This document shows positions 25,323 to 35,182 of a stretch of 64,000 bases of DNA, in pieces. A model generated the notes under the pieces. That model was not told the origin of the DNA, searched no databases, and worked only from the letters and a program-made list of their open reading frames with translations. The number at the start of each line of letters is the position of its first letter. The stretch's first letter is position 1. Origin of the DNA: Chakrabartyella piscis (GTDB lineage: Bacteria; Bacillota; Clostridia; Lachnospirales; Anaerotignaceae); the NCBI GenBank assembly GCA_030067835.1, contig CP092441.1:992001-1056000 (forward strand). The letters run 5' to 3'. Made by a program: the position numbers and the translations under genes.

Positions 25323-25856
25323 ATGGGGAAATTATATAAAGTATATTGCAGAATAGAGGAAGTCATTGCAGGAACTGCGTTTTTGACAATTGTTATTCTT
25401 ACATTCTCCAATGTTATTTTGAGAAAGTTTTTCAATTCACCAATTACAGCAACAGATGATGTTTGTAAATTGCTTTTCTCTTGGTCTGCGTTTCTAGGTG
25501 CAGACGTTGCACTGCGTTATTCTCGTCTTGTAGGTATGGATATTTTGGTCAACAAACTATCTCCAAAAATTCAAAAAGTGCTACAAGTTATTGTATATAT
25601 TATTATGATTGGCGCTTTTGTCATCTTTACAAAAGGTGGCTACGAACTTGCAATGTTGAACTGGGCTAGGGTTTACAATTCCCTTCCAATTTCTTATTGT
25701 TGGGCAACTCTCAGCTTGCCAGTTGGTTGTATTTTGATGACCATTACAGCTATTATCAAAATTGTCAAAGTGCTCACTCATTTCAATGATGATGAGTACA
25801 ATGTTAGAAAAGACAATCCAGATGCAGTTGGCGAAGAAAATATGGGACTAGAATAA
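25323..25856 (+). CDS. dctQ: TRAP transporter small permease (DctQ type)
   Basis: A 177-residue membrane protein with four predicted helices, the usual size of a DctQ subunit. FNSPITATDDVCKLLFSWSAFLGADVALR matches the conserved W-x-x-F-(L/I)-G-A pattern of the family. GGAGC precedes ATG 25323, and the large subunit follows after 20 bases. Confidence 0.9.
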   Translation: MGKLYKVYCRIEEVIAGTAFLTIVILTFSNVILRKFFNSPITATDDVCKLLFSWSAFLGADVALRYSRLVGMDILVNKLSPKIQKVLQVIVYIIMIGAFVIFTKGGYELAMLNWARVYNSLPISYCWATLSLPVGCILMTITAIIKIVKVLTHFNDDEYNVRKDNPDAVGEENMGLE

Positions 25857-25876
25857 ACGTATAGGAGGAAAAACGT

Positions 25877-27160
25877 ATGACACTACTTTTGATCGTATTC
25901 GTTGTGTTGTTGTTAATCAATGCACCCATTGCGTTTGTAATTGGTCTTTCAGGGTTGACATGGTTTATACAAGAAGCAGGAGTACCACTCTCCATTGCAA
26001 CACAACGTGTTATTGCACAAACACAATCCATCAGTTTTCTTGCAGTACCATTCTTTATTTTTGCAGGTAACTTGATGAATAGAACAGGTATTACAGAAAA
26101 TTTGATTAAATTCTCTCGTGTAATCACAAGAAAAATGACTGGCGGTATGGCACAAGTATCTGTAGTATTGTCCACTATGATGGGTGGGGTTTCTGGCTCT
26201 GCTGTTGCGGATGCATCTATGGAAGCTCGTGTATTGGGTCCAGAAATGCTCAAACGTGGTTATCCAAAGGGTTACACAGGCGGTGTAATTTGCTTGACAT
26301 CTTTGATCACAGCAACCATTCCACCATCACTTGGTTTGATCTTGTATGGTTTCATTGGAAATGTTTCCATCGGTAAATTGTTCGTTGCTGGTATTTTGCC
26401 AGGAGTTATGATGATGATTGTTTTGATGACAACCGTTACCATCACTTCCAAAAGACGTGGTTTCGATGTTCCAGATCCAGATGTAACAGCGCCTACTTTT
26501 GCAGAAATTATGAAAGAAATGAAAACTGCAATTTGGGCTTTGATCTTCCCAATCATCTTGATTGTTGGGATTCGTTTTGGGGTATTTACACCAACTGAAG
26601 CGGGTGCTTTCGCTGTTATGTATGCAATCTTTGTTGGGGTATTCATCTACAAAGAATTGACATGGAAAAAATTCTTAATTTCTCTGAAGGATTCCTTCAT
26701 TGATACAGGTGGTATTTTGTTGATCATTGCATTGTCTGGTATCTTCAGCTATGTTTTGACAATGGAAGAAACACCAGCAAAATTGGCTAGTGTATTGTTT
26801 GGTATCACACAAAATCCAACACTTTTGATGATCATTATCATCTTGTTCTTGGTTGTTTCTGGTATGTTCATTGATAGTAACGTTAACATTATGTTGTTGA
26901 CACCTATCTTCTTGCCAGTTTTGGAACAAATGGGTGTTGACTCTGTTCACTTTGGTATCTGTATGATGACCATTGTAACAATGGGTTGTATGACACCACC
27001 AGTAGGTACTGCTTTGTATACGGTTTGTGATATTTTGGATTGTCCAATTGAGCAATATTTCAAGGAGACATTACCATTCTACGCAGCAGTTATCGTTTTG
27101 GTTATCATCATGATCTTTATCCCAGATATCATCATGTGGTTGCCTAATATGATTTACTAA
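25877..27160 (+). CDS. dctM: TRAP transporter large permease (DctM type)
   Basis: A 427-residue polytopic protein with about 12 helices. Typical DctM stretches are AVPFFIFAGNLMNRTG, MMGGVSGSAVADASMEARVLGPEM, FTPTEAGAFAVMYA and TPPVGTALYTVCDI. It carries the Na+-coupled substrate path and works with the P and Q subunits encoded upstream. AGGAGG precedes ATG 25877. Confidence 0.94.
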   Translation: MTLLLIVFVVLLLINAPIAFVIGLSGLTWFIQEAGVPLSIATQRVIAQTQSISFLAVPFFIFAGNLMNRTGITENLIKFSRVITRKMTGGMAQVSVVLSTMMGGVSGSAVADASMEARVLGPEMLKRGYPKGYTGGVICLTSLITATIPPSLGLILYGFIGNVSIGKLFVAGILPGVMMMIVLMTTVTITSKRRGFDVPDPDVTAPTFAEIMKEMKTAIWALIFPIILIVGIRFGVFTPTEAGAFAVMYAIFVGVFIYKELTWKKFLISLKDSFIDTGGILLIIALSGIFSYVLTMEETPAKLASVLFGITQNPTLLMIIIILFLVVSGMFIDSNVNIMLLTPIFLPVLEQMGVDSVHFGICMMTIVTMGCMTPPVGTALYTVCDILDCPIEQYFKETLPFYAAVIVLVIIMIFIPDIIMWLPNMIY

Positions 27161-27200
27161 TATGATTTACCAATAGATAAAATTTAAGGAGAAAAAGACT

Positions 27201-28265
27201 ATGAAAATGACTTTTAGATGGTTTGGGGCAAAATGGGATTCTGTTACCCTCAAACAAATCAAACAAATTCCAGGGATGCATGGTGTTATCACAACCTTGT
27301 ATCACACAAAACCAGGTGAAGAATGGGAATTGGAAGACATTCGTGCAATGAAAAAAGAAGTGGAAGATGCTGGACTTTTTGTTGACGGTATCGAAAGCGT
27401 AAACATTCATGATTCCATCAAAATTGGTTCTCCTGATCGTGATATGTACATCCAAAACTACATTAGAACTTTGGAAAAACTTGGTCAAGAAGGCATCAAA
27501 ATGGTTTGTTACAATTTTATGCCTGTATTCGATTGGACACGTTCCGATTTGGCAAAAGAAAGACCAGACGGTGCAACTGTTTTGGCATATGACCAAAATG
27601 TAATTGACAAAATCAATCCTATTGAAATGTTTGAACAAATTGATGAAAACTCCAATGGATTTATTTTGCCAGGTTGGGAACCAGAAAGAATGGAAACAGT
27701 AAAAGATTTGTTCCAAAAATACGAATCTGTTACACCAGAAATCTTGTTCGATAACTTTGTTTATTTCTTGAATGCAATCATGCCAACTTGTGATGAATAC
27801 GACATCGATATGGCTGTACATATTGACGATCCAGCTTGGAGCGTATTCGGTTTGCCAAGAATCGTAACCAGCAAAGAAACCATCTTGAAATTGATGGAAG
27901 CAGTACCAAACAAACACAATGGTGTGACTTTGTGTACAGGAAGCCTCAGCTCCAATCCAGCAAATGATATTCCTGATATCATCCGCTCTTTGGAAGGCAG
28001 AATCCATTTTGCACACGTAAGAAACACAAAATATACAGCTCCTGGTGTGTTTGAAGAAGCAGCTCATTACGCAGCAGACGGTTCTTTGGATATGTATGCA
28101 ATCATGGAAGCATTGGTGGATATCGGATTTGAAGGTCCTGTCAGACCTGACCACGGTAGAACCATTTGGGATGAAGTTTCTATGCCTGGTTATGGCTTGT
28201 ATGATAGAGCTTTGGGTTCCCAATATCTCTTGGGTCTCTATGATGCAATCAAAAGACAAAAATAA
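27201..28265 (+). CDS. uxuA: Mannonate dehydratase
   Basis: A 354-residue metal-dependent dehydratase converting D-mannonate to 2-keto-3-deoxygluconate. The N-terminus (MTFRWFGAKWDSVTLKQIKQIPG) and the segments GVTLCTGSLSSNP, IHFAHVRNT and RPDHGRTIW with its metal-binding His/Cys residues are characteristic of UxuA. AAGGAG precedes ATG 27201. It lies 40 bases after the TRAP permease and before a mannitol-dehydrogenase-family reductase, giving the last two steps of the glucuronate branch except for uronate isomerase, which is not in the window. Confidence 0.94.
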   Translation: MKMTFRWFGAKWDSVTLKQIKQIPGMHGVITTLYHTKPGEEWELEDIRAMKKEVEDAGLFVDGIESVNIHDSIKIGSPDRDMYIQNYIRTLEKLGQEGIKMVCYNFMPVFDWTRSDLAKERPDGATVLAYDQNVIDKINPIEMFEQIDENSNGFILPGWEPERMETVKDLFQKYESVTPEILFDNFVYFLNAIMPTCDEYDIDMAVHIDDPAWSVFGLPRIVTSKETILKLMEAVPNKHNGVTLCTGSLSSNPANDIPDIIRSLEGRIHFAHVRNTKYTAPGVFEEAAHYAADGSLDMYAIMEALVDIGFEGPVRPDHGRTIWDEVSMPGYGLYDRALGSQYLLGLYDAIKRQK

Positions 28266-28282
28266 TAGTTCGACATACCGAG

Positions 28283-28370
28283 TTTCCTTTAGGGTGAAAT
28301 CAATTCATGCTTTTGTAGGGGAGCACCTATGTGTGCTCCCAAAATAATCAGATGGCACCCTAAAAGGAAA
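28283..28370. repeat. Nested inverted repeat between uxuA and uxuB
   Basis: Outer arms TTTCCTTTAGGGTG (28283-28296) and CACCCTAAAAGGAAA (28356-28370), the second with one extra A. Inside is a B-type hairpin (28315-28340) starting GTAGGGGAGCACC with loop TATGTG. There is no T tract, so readthrough to uxuB is expected. Confidence 0.6.
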
Positions 28371-28475
28371 TCATCTAAAAATCTATGCCGTTGGAATCAA
28401 GGTTTCAGCGGTATTTATATGTAGACTATGGCTATTGAAAAATAAATATTCATCTTTAGTTGGGAGTGATTTGAA

Positions 28476-30083
28476 ATGAAAATGAATTTGCAATCTTTAC
28501 AAGATACAGCTGCTTGGGAATCTATGGGTGTTACATTGCCAAATTTCAGTCCAGAAGTAGTTTTGGAACAAACCAATAAAACACCAAAATGGGTACACTT
28601 TGGAGCAGGTAATATCTTCCGTGGATTTGTTGGTAAAATCAATCAAAAAATGCTCAATGCAGGCGTTGCAGATACAGGTATCATCGCTTGTGATGCCTTT
28701 GATTATGATATCATCCAAAAAATCTACCACGATTATGATAATTTGACCATGTTGGTAAGTCTCAAACCAGATGGCAATACAGAAAAAGAAATCATTGCAA
28801 GTATCATCAAATCCTATGCAGTCAATACTGCAAACGATGCAGTTATGGGCGAAATGGTAGAGATTTTTGAAAATCCATCTTTGCAAATGGTTAGCTTCAC
28901 CATCACAGAAAAAGGGTATGCAATCAAAGATACTTCTGGCAATTTCCTTGGTGTTGTGGCAAGCGATTTGGCTGGCGAACCCAAGGATGCAAAACACATT
29001 ATGAGTATTTTGACATACCTTGTGTACAAAAGATTTACAAAAAAAGCAACACCTTTGGCTTTGGTCAGCATGGATAACTGTAGCCACAATGGTGAAAAAT
29101 TGCAAAAATCTGTTTTGGAAATTGCAAAATCTTGGTGTGCAGCTGGCAAAATGACACCAGAATTTGTTGCATACTTGGAAGACGAATCCAAAGTATCTTT
29201 CCCATGGAGTATGATTGATAAAATTACACCAAGACCAGCAAAATCTGTAGAAGAAGACTTGGTTTCCTTGGGCATCGAAGATATGGCGCCAATCATCACA
29301 AGCAAAAATACCTTCATTGCACCATTTGTCAATGCAGAAATCCCTCAATATTTGGTCATTGAAGACAAATTCCCCAATGGCAAACCTGATTTGGAAGCAG
29401 GCGGTGTATATATCACAGACCGTGAAACCGTAAATAAAACAGAAACCATGAAAGTAACCACATGTTTGAATCCATTGCATACAGCATTGGCAGTGTATGG
29501 TTGTGTATTGGGTCATACTCGTATTTTTGAAGAAATGCGTGATCCAGAATTGAAAAAATTGGTGGAACAAATTGGTTACAACGAAGGTATGAAAGTGGTT
29601 GTAGACCCTGTTATCTTGAGTCCAAAAGCATTCATTGATGAAGTCATTAACGAACGTTTTGCAAACCCATTTGTACCAGATGAACCACAAAGAATTGCAA
29701 CAGATACCAGCCAAAAAGTAGGCATTCGTTTTGGTGAAACCATCAAATCCTTCATCAAAAGTGAAGACTTGCATGTTATGGATTTGACCTTCATTCCATT
29801 GGCGATTGCTGGTTGGTTGCGTTATCTTTTGGCTGTGGATGACAAAGGTGTGGCAATGCAGTTAAGCTCTGATCCATTGTTGGAAGAAATGACAGGCAAA
29901 TTGGCTTCTGTTAAATTGGGTGGTGCTTATAGTGGCGAAGCAAAAGAAATCTTGTCCAATGAAACCATCTTTGGTGTGGATTTGATGGCTTGTGGCTTAG
30001 GCGAAAAGATTGAAGGCATGTTTGTGGAATTGATTGCTGGAGAAGGTGCTGTTAGAGCGACTTTGCAAAAATATTTGGCATAA
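28476..30083 (+). CDS. uxuB: Mannitol dehydrogenase family oxidoreductase, probable fructuronate reductase
   Basis: A 535-residue NAD-dependent polyol/sugar-acid dehydrogenase. Family features are WVHFGAGNIFRGFVG near the N-terminus (nucleotide binding) and NPLHTALAVYGCVLGH in the catalytic part. Next to mannonate dehydratase, the likely reaction is reduction of D-fructuronate to D-mannonate. It is somewhat longer than enterobacterial UxuB. GGGAGTGA precedes ATG 28476 and a terminator follows. Mannitol or altronate specificity cannot be excluded from sequence alone. Confidence 0.85.
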   Translation: MKMNLQSLQDTAAWESMGVTLPNFSPEVVLEQTNKTPKWVHFGAGNIFRGFVGKINQKMLNAGVADTGIIACDAFDYDIIQKIYHDYDNLTMLVSLKPDGNTEKEIIASIIKSYAVNTANDAVMGEMVEIFENPSLQMVSFTITEKGYAIKDTSGNFLGVVASDLAGEPKDAKHIMSILTYLVYKRFTKKATPLALVSMDNCSHNGEKLQKSVLEIAKSWCAAGKMTPEFVAYLEDESKVSFPWSMIDKITPRPAKSVEEDLVSLGIEDMAPIITSKNTFIAPFVNAEIPQYLVIEDKFPNGKPDLEAGGVYITDRETVNKTETMKVTTCLNPLHTALAVYGCVLGHTRIFEEMRDPELKKLVEQIGYNEGMKVVVDPVILSPKAFIDEVINERFANPFVPDEPQRIATDTSQKVGIRFGETIKSFIKSEDLHVMDLTFIPLAIAGWLRYLLAVDDKGVAMQLSSDPLLEEMTGKLASVKLGGAYSGEAKEILSNETIFGVDLMACGLGEKIEGMFVELIAGEGAVRATLQKYLA

Positions 30084-30133
30084 AATTGAATTGTATATTG
30101 TAGGATTCCCTGTGTGGTATCCACAAATAAATT

Positions 30134-30162
30134 GGGGCAGTGAGTAATCATTGTCCTTTTTT
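30134..30162 (+). terminator. Terminator of the uronate operon
   Basis: A ten-base stem, 30134-30143 with 30148-30157, with G-T pairs and loop GTAA, then six T. Confidence 0.7.
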
Positions 30163-30213
30163 AATTTACCTCTGCTTATAACTTGAAATCCTGATTGCAA
30201 GTTAGTCCCATTT

Positions 30214-30393
30214 TTAATGGAATTTATTTTGACAAATCAACCAAATTCCTGTGGCAATGAAAATCAGTGCCAAAAATAAGTTGCACCAAGGCAATAAGGT
30301 TCCAAGGATGATACCAAATCCAAGAACAACGGATAAAATACCCAAAATGAAACAAAATGGATTGTGATGAGGTCTGCGACACCGCCTGTTCAT
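30214..30393 (-). CDS. Small two-helix membrane protein
   Basis: A 59-residue protein with a basic, His/Cys-containing N-terminus (MNRRCRRPHHNP) and two hydrophobic helices separated by LPWCN. AAAGGAG stands before ATG 30393, which is why I place the start there although the frame is open to 30558. I do not recognise the family. It is divergent from the RNase Z gene. Expression and membrane location are predictions only. Confidence 0.6.
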   Translation of the reverse strand: MNRRCRRPHHNPFCFILGILSVVLGFGIILGTLLPWCNLFLALIFIATGIWLICQNKFH

Positions 30394-30570
30394 AAAACCA
30401 CTCCTTTGTAGATTTGACTTTCTACATATATATGAAAAAATACAAAAAAGGTGAACAAAATACAGTAAATTCAGGATTTCTAGGAAAGTTCCGGTGCATA
30501 TGCTTGTCTTTTTGGGGATTTTAGAGTATGATACAAAAAGGAAAGTATGTACAGACAAAGGAGTAAAATT

Positions 30571-31485
30571 ATGATGGATGTTTGTTTGCTTGGGACAGGT
30601 GGAATGATGCCTATGCCAAGTCGTTTTTTGACGTCAATGATGGTTCGTATCAATGGACGTATGATGATGGTGGATTGTGGCGAAGGTACACAGGTTACCA
30701 TGAAGATGTTGGGTTGGGGATTTAAGTCCATAGATGTGATTTGTATTACACATTTTCATGCAGATCATATTTCTGGTTTGCCTGGATTGCTGTTGACCAT
30801 TGGCAATTCTGGTAGAGAAGAACCTCTTACCATCATTGGACCACAAGGTTTGGGCTATATTATAGAAGGAATGCGACGCATTTGCCCAGAGCTTCCATTT
30901 CCATTGGAACTCATTGAACTGAATCGAGAAATGAAAAATCCAATTGTCATTTCAGAATTCCACATTTCCCATTGTCCAGTGGATCATATGGTGAAATGCT
31001 ATGCATATCGTGTGGATTTGCCTAGAATTGGTAAGTTTGATACCCAAAAGGCAACAGATTTGGGCTTGCCAAGAAGCTTGTGGGGACACTTGCAAAAAGT
31101 AGGCAGTGTGGAACATGAAGGCAAAGAGTATACGTCAGATATGGTTTTGGGTGATGCAAGACAAGGTGTTGCTGTAACCTATTGCACAGATTCCCGACCT
31201 GTGGATAAATTGATTTCCTTTGCAAAAAATACAGATTTGTTTATTTGCGAAGGTATGTATGGTGATGATGCAAAGAAAAATAAAGCAAAAGAGAATAAGC
31301 ATATGCTGTTTTCAGAAGCAGCAACATTGGCACAAAGAAGTGGTGCAAAGGAATTGTGGTTGACACATTTCAGTCCAGCGTTATCAGAACCAGAAGAGTT
31401 TCTGCCAGTGGCACAGAAAATTTTTGAAAATACCCGTTTGGGTGAAGAACGCTTGACCAAAACATTGGTATTCCCGAAAGAATAA
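30571..31485 (+). CDS. rnz: Ribonuclease Z
   Basis: A 304-residue metallo-beta-lactamase fold nuclease that trims the 3' end of tRNA precursors. The zinc motif is THFHADHISGLPG, with further ligands in CTDSRP and the late LTHFS. The length matches short-form RNase Z. ATG 30571 follows AAAGGAG by seven bases. The two tRNA genes in this window lack an encoded CCA, the usual substrate type for this enzyme. Confidence 0.88.
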   Translation: MMDVCLLGTGGMMPMPSRFLTSMMVRINGRMMMVDCGEGTQVTMKMLGWGFKSIDVICITHFHADHISGLPGLLLTIGNSGREEPLTIIGPQGLGYIIEGMRRICPELPFPLELIELNREMKNPIVISEFHISHCPVDHMVKCYAYRVDLPRIGKFDTQKATDLGLPRSLWGHLQKVGSVEHEGKEYTSDMVLGDARQGVAVTYCTDSRPVDKLISFAKNTDLFICEGMYGDDAKKNKAKENKHMLFSEAATLAQRSGAKELWLTHFSPALSEPEEFLPVAQKIFENTRLGEERLTKTLVFPKE

Positions 31486-31518
31486 ACGACTGCTTTGGAT
31501 ATAGGATATTAGGTCACT

Positions 31519-31593
31519 GTAGGGGCGAAACTATGTGCTCGACTGTGAACAATAATATTGGGTACTGTAGGGGCGAACCTATGTGTTCGCCCG
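31519..31593 (+). repeat. Two tandem B-type hairpins
   Basis: A decayed unit at 31519-31545 (GTAGGGGCGAAAC, loop TATGTG) and an intact unit at 31567-31593 in which GGGCGAA pairs with TTCGCCC. Together they fill most of the rnz-tsaD gap. Confidence 0.65.
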
Positions 31594-31637
31594 TAATACA
31601 TAATAGCCATATCCAAACAAAAGAAAGGATTTTATAA

Positions 31638-32666
31638 ATGGATGAACAAAAAGATATTTTGATATTGGCGATAGAAAGCTCCTGTGATGAAACGGCAGCA
31701 GCTGTTGTCAAAAATGGACGTGAAGTTCTTTCCAATATCATTTCTTCTCAAATTGCAGTGCATACACTCTATGGTGGTGTGGTGCCAGAAATTGCTTCCA
31801 GAAAACACATTGAAGCCATTGATGGTGTCATTGCACAGGCACTTTTGGAAGCAAATGTGACGATGGATGAGATTGATGCCATTGGTGTGACCTATGGACC
31901 TGGTCTTGTGGGTGCATTGTTGGTTGGGCTTGCAGAAGCAAAAGCAATTGCATTTGCAACCAATAAACCATTGGTGGGTGTCCATCATATAGAAGGACAT
32001 ATTAGCTCCAATTATATCGAAAATAAGGATTTTGAGCCACCATATATGTCTTTGGTGGTGTCTGGTGGACATTCTCATTTGGTGATGGTGTCTGACTATG
32101 GGAAATATGAAATTTTGGGTAGAACACGTGATGATGCAGCTGGTGAAGCGTATGATAAGGTGGCAAGAGCCATTGGTATGGGATATCCAGGTGGTCCAAA
32201 GGTGGATCAGGCAGCCAAATTGGGCAATCCAGAAGCAATTCATTTCCCAAGAGTATATTTGGAAGAAGATAGCTACGATTTCAGCTTCAGTGGCTTGAAA
32301 TCTGCTGTACTCAACTATGTGAATAAACAAAAAATGATGAATGAACACATTGTGCCAGAAGATGTTGCAGCCAGTTTCCAAGAAGCAGTGGTTGAGGTGC
32401 TTGTCAATAAAACCATCAAAGCAGCCAAAGCAAATGGTGTCCAAAAAGTATCTATGGCTGGTGGTGTTGCATCCAATTCTGCTTTGCGTGCCAAAATGCA
32501 GGAAGCATGCGATAAAGAAGGCTTTGTGTTGAGCATTCCATCTCCAATTCTTTGCACCGATAATGCAGCAATGATTGGTTGTGCAGCATACTATGAGTAT
32601 ATTGCAGGTGTGCGTGATGGTCTGGATTTGAATGCAAGTCCAAACTTGAAACTTGGGGATAGATAA
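31638..32666 (+). CDS. tsaD: tRNA N6-adenosine threonylcarbamoyltransferase
   Basis: A 342-residue ASKHA-fold enzyme that places the threonylcarbamoyl group on A37 of ANN-decoding tRNAs. Motifs are [15 protein letters not shown], the metal-binding [18 protein letters not shown] and GVASNSALR. The length fits the family exactly. AAAGGAT precedes ATG 31638. tsaB, tsaC and tsaE are not in the window. Confidence 0.96.
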   Translation: MDEQKDILILAIESSCDETAAAVVKNGREVLSNIISSQIAVHTLYGGVVPEIASRKHIEAIDGVIAQALLEANVTMDEIDAIGVTYGPGLVGALLVGLAEAKAIAFATNKPLVGVHHIEGHISSNYIENKDFEPPYMSLVVSGGHSHLVMVSDYGKYEILGRTRDDAAGEAYDKVARAIGMGYPGGPKVDQAAKLGNPEAIHFPRVYLEEDSYDFSFSGLKSAVLNYVNKQKMMNEHIVPEDVAASFQEAVVEVLVNKTIKAAKANGVQKVSMAGGVASNSALRAKMQEACDKEGFVLSIPSPILCTDNAAMIGCAAYYEYIAGVRDGLDLNASPNLKLGDR

Positions 32667-32800
32667 GCAAATAGAATTTGCTAGTAAAGAATGAATAGTG
32701 AAGAGTGAATAGTTTTGAACTGCTCTTAAAGGGTTTTTACGCACCCTTATGACTGAAATAAACTCATTATTTGCTGAGAATATATAAATTTTAAAATAAT

Positions 32801-32862
32801 GGGTTAAGGGATGAAATCCCTTATGGGGTAGTGGGGCAAAGCTCCACGGTCTTGCTTTTGAT
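32801..32862 (+). repeat. C-type two-hairpin repeat, copy 1 (before aspS)
   Basis: AAGGGAT/ATCCCTT forms the first hairpin and TGGGGC/GCTCCA the second, followed by GGTCTTGCTTTTGATC. A second copy in the same orientation lies after aspS at 35028-35096. The preceding DNA from 32667 shows nothing else. Confidence 0.55.
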
Positions 32863-32875
32863 CTTGTACTTGACC

Positions 32876-32904
32876 TTGATTTTTACACAAAAAAATGATA
32901 TGAT
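32876..32904 (+). promoter_or_regulatory. Promoter of aspS
   Basis: TTGATT (32876-32881), 17-base spacer, TATGAT (32899-32904). The leader would be about 35 bases, too short for a T-box. Confidence 0.7.
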
Positions 32905-32945
32905 AAAGCTAATGTGTACTATACAAATATGAAGGAGAATGAGCT

Positions 32946-34757
32946 ATGAGTGAAGCATTAACCGGCTTGAAAAGAAGCTGTATGTGTGGCAATGTCACAG
33001 AAGAAATGATTGGACAAGAAATTACTGTTATGGGTTGGGTGCAACGTCGTCGTGACTTGGGTCAACTTATTTTCATCGCTTTGCGTGACCGAACTGGCTT
33101 GATGCAAATTGCAGTAGATGGCAATGTGGCAGCACCAGAATTGTTCCAAAAAGCAGAAGCATCCAGAAGCGAATTTGTTTTGGCAGTTCGTGGTTTGGTT
33201 GCAGCGAGAACAGAAGGCAACATCAATCCAAATATGAAAACAGGTACAGTGGAATTGATTGCATCTGAAATTCGTATTTTGTCTGAATCCGAAACAACAC
33301 CTTTCCAAATTGAAGATAGCATAACCGTAAAAGACGATTTGCGTTTGAAATATCGCTACTTGGATTTGCGTAGACCAAACCAATTGTATAACATGGTTTT
33401 GCGTCATAAAGTGGTACAAGAAATGCGTAACTTCTTGGATACACAAGATTTCTTGGAAATCGAAACTCCAATTTTGGGTAAATCCACTCCAGAAGGTGCT
33501 AGAGATTATTTGGTGCCTAGTCGTGTGCATCCAGGAAACTTCTATGGTTTGCCACAATCTCCTCAACTCTACAAACAATTGTTGATGGTTTCTGGTATGG
33601 ATAGATATTATCAAGTGGCAAAATGCTTTAGAGATGAAGATTTGCGTGCAGATAGACAACCAGAATTCACACAAGTGGATATGGAATTGTCCTTTGTAGA
33701 CGTAGAAGATATCATGGACATCAATGAACGTATGATGCAAAAAACATTCAAAGAAATCATGAATGTGGATGTACCATTGCCAATGGATAGAATGACTTAC
33801 AAAGAAGCAATGGAACGTTTTGGTTCTGATAAACCAGATGTACGTTTTGGTATGGAACTTGTGAATATTTCCGAAGTTGTAAAAGATACAGAATTCGTTG
33901 TATTCCAAAATGCATTGCAAGCTGGCGGTAGCGTTCGTGCAATCAATGCAAAAGGTTGCGGTAGCTTCCCAAGAAAGAAAATTGATTCCTTGGTGGAATT
34001 TGTCAAAACATATAGAGCAAAAGGTTTGGCTTGGATTGCAATCAATGCAGATGGCACTTTGAAAACGCAAATTGCAAAATTCTTCTCAGAAGAAAAACTC
34101 CAAGAAATCGTTTCTGCTATGGATGGACAACCAGGTGACTTGATTCTCATTTGTGCTGATTCTGATAAAGTGGTGTATGATTCTTTGGGTGCATTGCGTT
34201 TGGAACTTTCCAAAATTTTGGAATTGACAAAAGCAGACGATTTCAAATTCATCTGGATTACAGAATTCCCAATGCTTGAATGGGATGAAGAAGCAAACAG
34301 GTTCGTTGCAGTTCACCATCCATTTACAGCACCTATGGATGAAGATCTGCACTTGTTGGATACAGAACCAGGCAAAGTTCGTGCAAAAGCTTATGATATC
34401 GTTTTGAATGGTTATGAGCTTGGTGGTGGTTCCATTCGTATCCACAGAAGAGATATCCAACAAAAAATGTTTGAACTTTTGGGCTTCACACCAGAAGATG
34501 CACAAGAACGTTTTGGCTTCTTGTTGGATGCATTCCAATATGGCGTACCTCCACATGGTGGTCTTGCATTCGGTTTGGATCGTATCATCATGCTTATGAC
34601 AGGCGCTACCAGCATTCGTGACGTCATTGCATTCCCTAAAGTAAAAGACGCTTCCTGCCCTATGACACAAGCTCCTGGCTTGGTAGAAGAAGTCCAATTG
34701 GATGAACTCGGTATCTCCATCAACGAAGTGGAAGAAGTAGAAGAAGTAACAGAATAA
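32946..34757 (+). CDS. aspS: Aspartyl-tRNA synthetase
   Basis: A 603-residue class IIb synthetase of the bacterial type. It has the N-terminal OB fold (VMGWVQRRRDLGQLIFIALRDRTG), motif 2 (CFRDEDLRADRQPEFTQVDME), a GAD insertion domain at about 290-400 and motif 3 (GLAFGLDRIIM). A short acidic tail (EVEEVEEVTE) ends the protein. AAGGAGAA precedes ATG 32946. It has its own promoter and terminator. Confidence 0.97.
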   Translation: MSEALTGLKRSCMCGNVTEEMIGQEITVMGWVQRRRDLGQLIFIALRDRTGLMQIAVDGNVAAPELFQKAEASRSEFVLAVRGLVAARTEGNINPNMKTGTVELIASEIRILSESETTPFQIEDSITVKDDLRLKYRYLDLRRPNQLYNMVLRHKVVQEMRNFLDTQDFLEIETPILGKSTPEGARDYLVPSRVHPGNFYGLPQSPQLYKQLLMVSGMDRYYQVAKCFRDEDLRADRQPEFTQVDMELSFVDVEDIMDINERMMQKTFKEIMNVDVPLPMDRMTYKEAMERFGSDKPDVRFGMELVNISEVVKDTEFVVFQNALQAGGSVRAINAKGCGSFPRKKIDSLVEFVKTYRAKGLAWIAINADGTLKTQIAKFFSEEKLQEIVSAMDGQPGDLILICADSDKVVYDSLGALRLELSKILELTKADDFKFIWITEFPMLEWDEEANRFVAVHHPFTAPMDEDLHLLDTEPGKVRAKAYDIVLNGYELGGGSIRIHRRDIQQKMFELLGFTPEDAQERFGFLLDAFQYGVPPHGGLAFGLDRIIMLMTGATSIRDVIAFPKVKDASCPMTQAPGLVEEVQLDELGISINEVEEVEEVTE

Positions 34758-34781
34758 GAAATGAATTGATATACAAATTGA

Positions 34782-34814
34782 CACCTCATTGCGATTGCAG
34801 TGGGGTGCTTTTTT
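34782..34814 (+). terminator. Terminator of aspS
   Basis: An 11-base stem (34782-34792 with 34797-34807) with two G-T pairs, loop GATT, then a T run. Confidence 0.8.
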
Positions 34815-34867
34815 GTGGAAAGAGTAATTATACTTAATGGAGTCAATATAGTGAAAACAAAAAGATA

Positions 34868-34930
34868 AGATTCTTCGCCACGCTCAGAATGACAGGGCAA
34901 TTTGCGGGAAGGTGAGAAAACCATCCCCTA
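34868..34930 (-). repeat. B-type plus A-type repeat on the minus strand
   Basis: Reading the minus strand, a B-type unit beginning GTAGGGGATGG occupies 34930-34904 and an A-type (TGTCATTCTGAGC to GAAGAATCT) occupies 34893-34868. Confidence 0.6.
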
Positions 34931-35027
34931 CAATTTTGGTTTTTACGAGACAGTACAGTTATTTCCTACAAGAAATCATTTCTATGTTTACTTGTGGTCA
35001 AAGTATTTTGACCATGTTCTTGTTTTT

Positions 35028-35096
35028 AAAATAAGGTCAAGGGGATTATCCCCTTGCAGGTTGTAGGACGGAGTCCTGCGGTTTTGTCTTTGATTT
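35028..35096 (+). repeat. C-type two-hairpin repeat, copy 2 (after aspS)
   Basis: AAGGGGAT/ATCCCCTT, then AGGAC/GTCCT, then GCGGTTTTGTCTTTGATT. Same architecture and orientation as 32801-32862, with different stem sequences. Confidence 0.5.
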
Positions 35097-35112
35097 TTGA
35101 CTCTATTCCAAA

Positions 35113-35148
35113 CAAAAAAGCCACCCTAAGGAAATCCCCTAGAGTGGC
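35113..35148 (-). terminator. Terminator of cstA
   Basis: On the minus strand GCCACTCTA pairs with TAGGGTGGC (one mismatch) and is followed by six T. Confidence 0.8.
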
Positions 35149-35182
35149 AAATCATCTATTTTATTTGATTGTTATGTAAAAC

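Noticed and set aside
28283..28370. Terminator between uxuA and uxuB
   Set aside because: Strong inverted repeat but no T tract on either side; the genes are functionally linked.
28497..29774. 425-codon open frame on the minus strand under uxuB
   Set aside because: It mirrors the codon pattern of the clear plus-strand gene, has no ribosome site or recognisable motif, and is rich in Cys, His, Phe and Ile, as expected of an antisense frame.
32876..32946. T-box leader before aspS
   Set aside because: Only about 35 bases lie between the promoter and the start codon, far too short, and no T-box sequence is seen.
31632..34070. Long minus-strand frames under tsaD and aspS
   Set aside because: Both are shadows of highly conserved plus-strand genes; composition is Cys/His/Phe-rich and no family features are seen.
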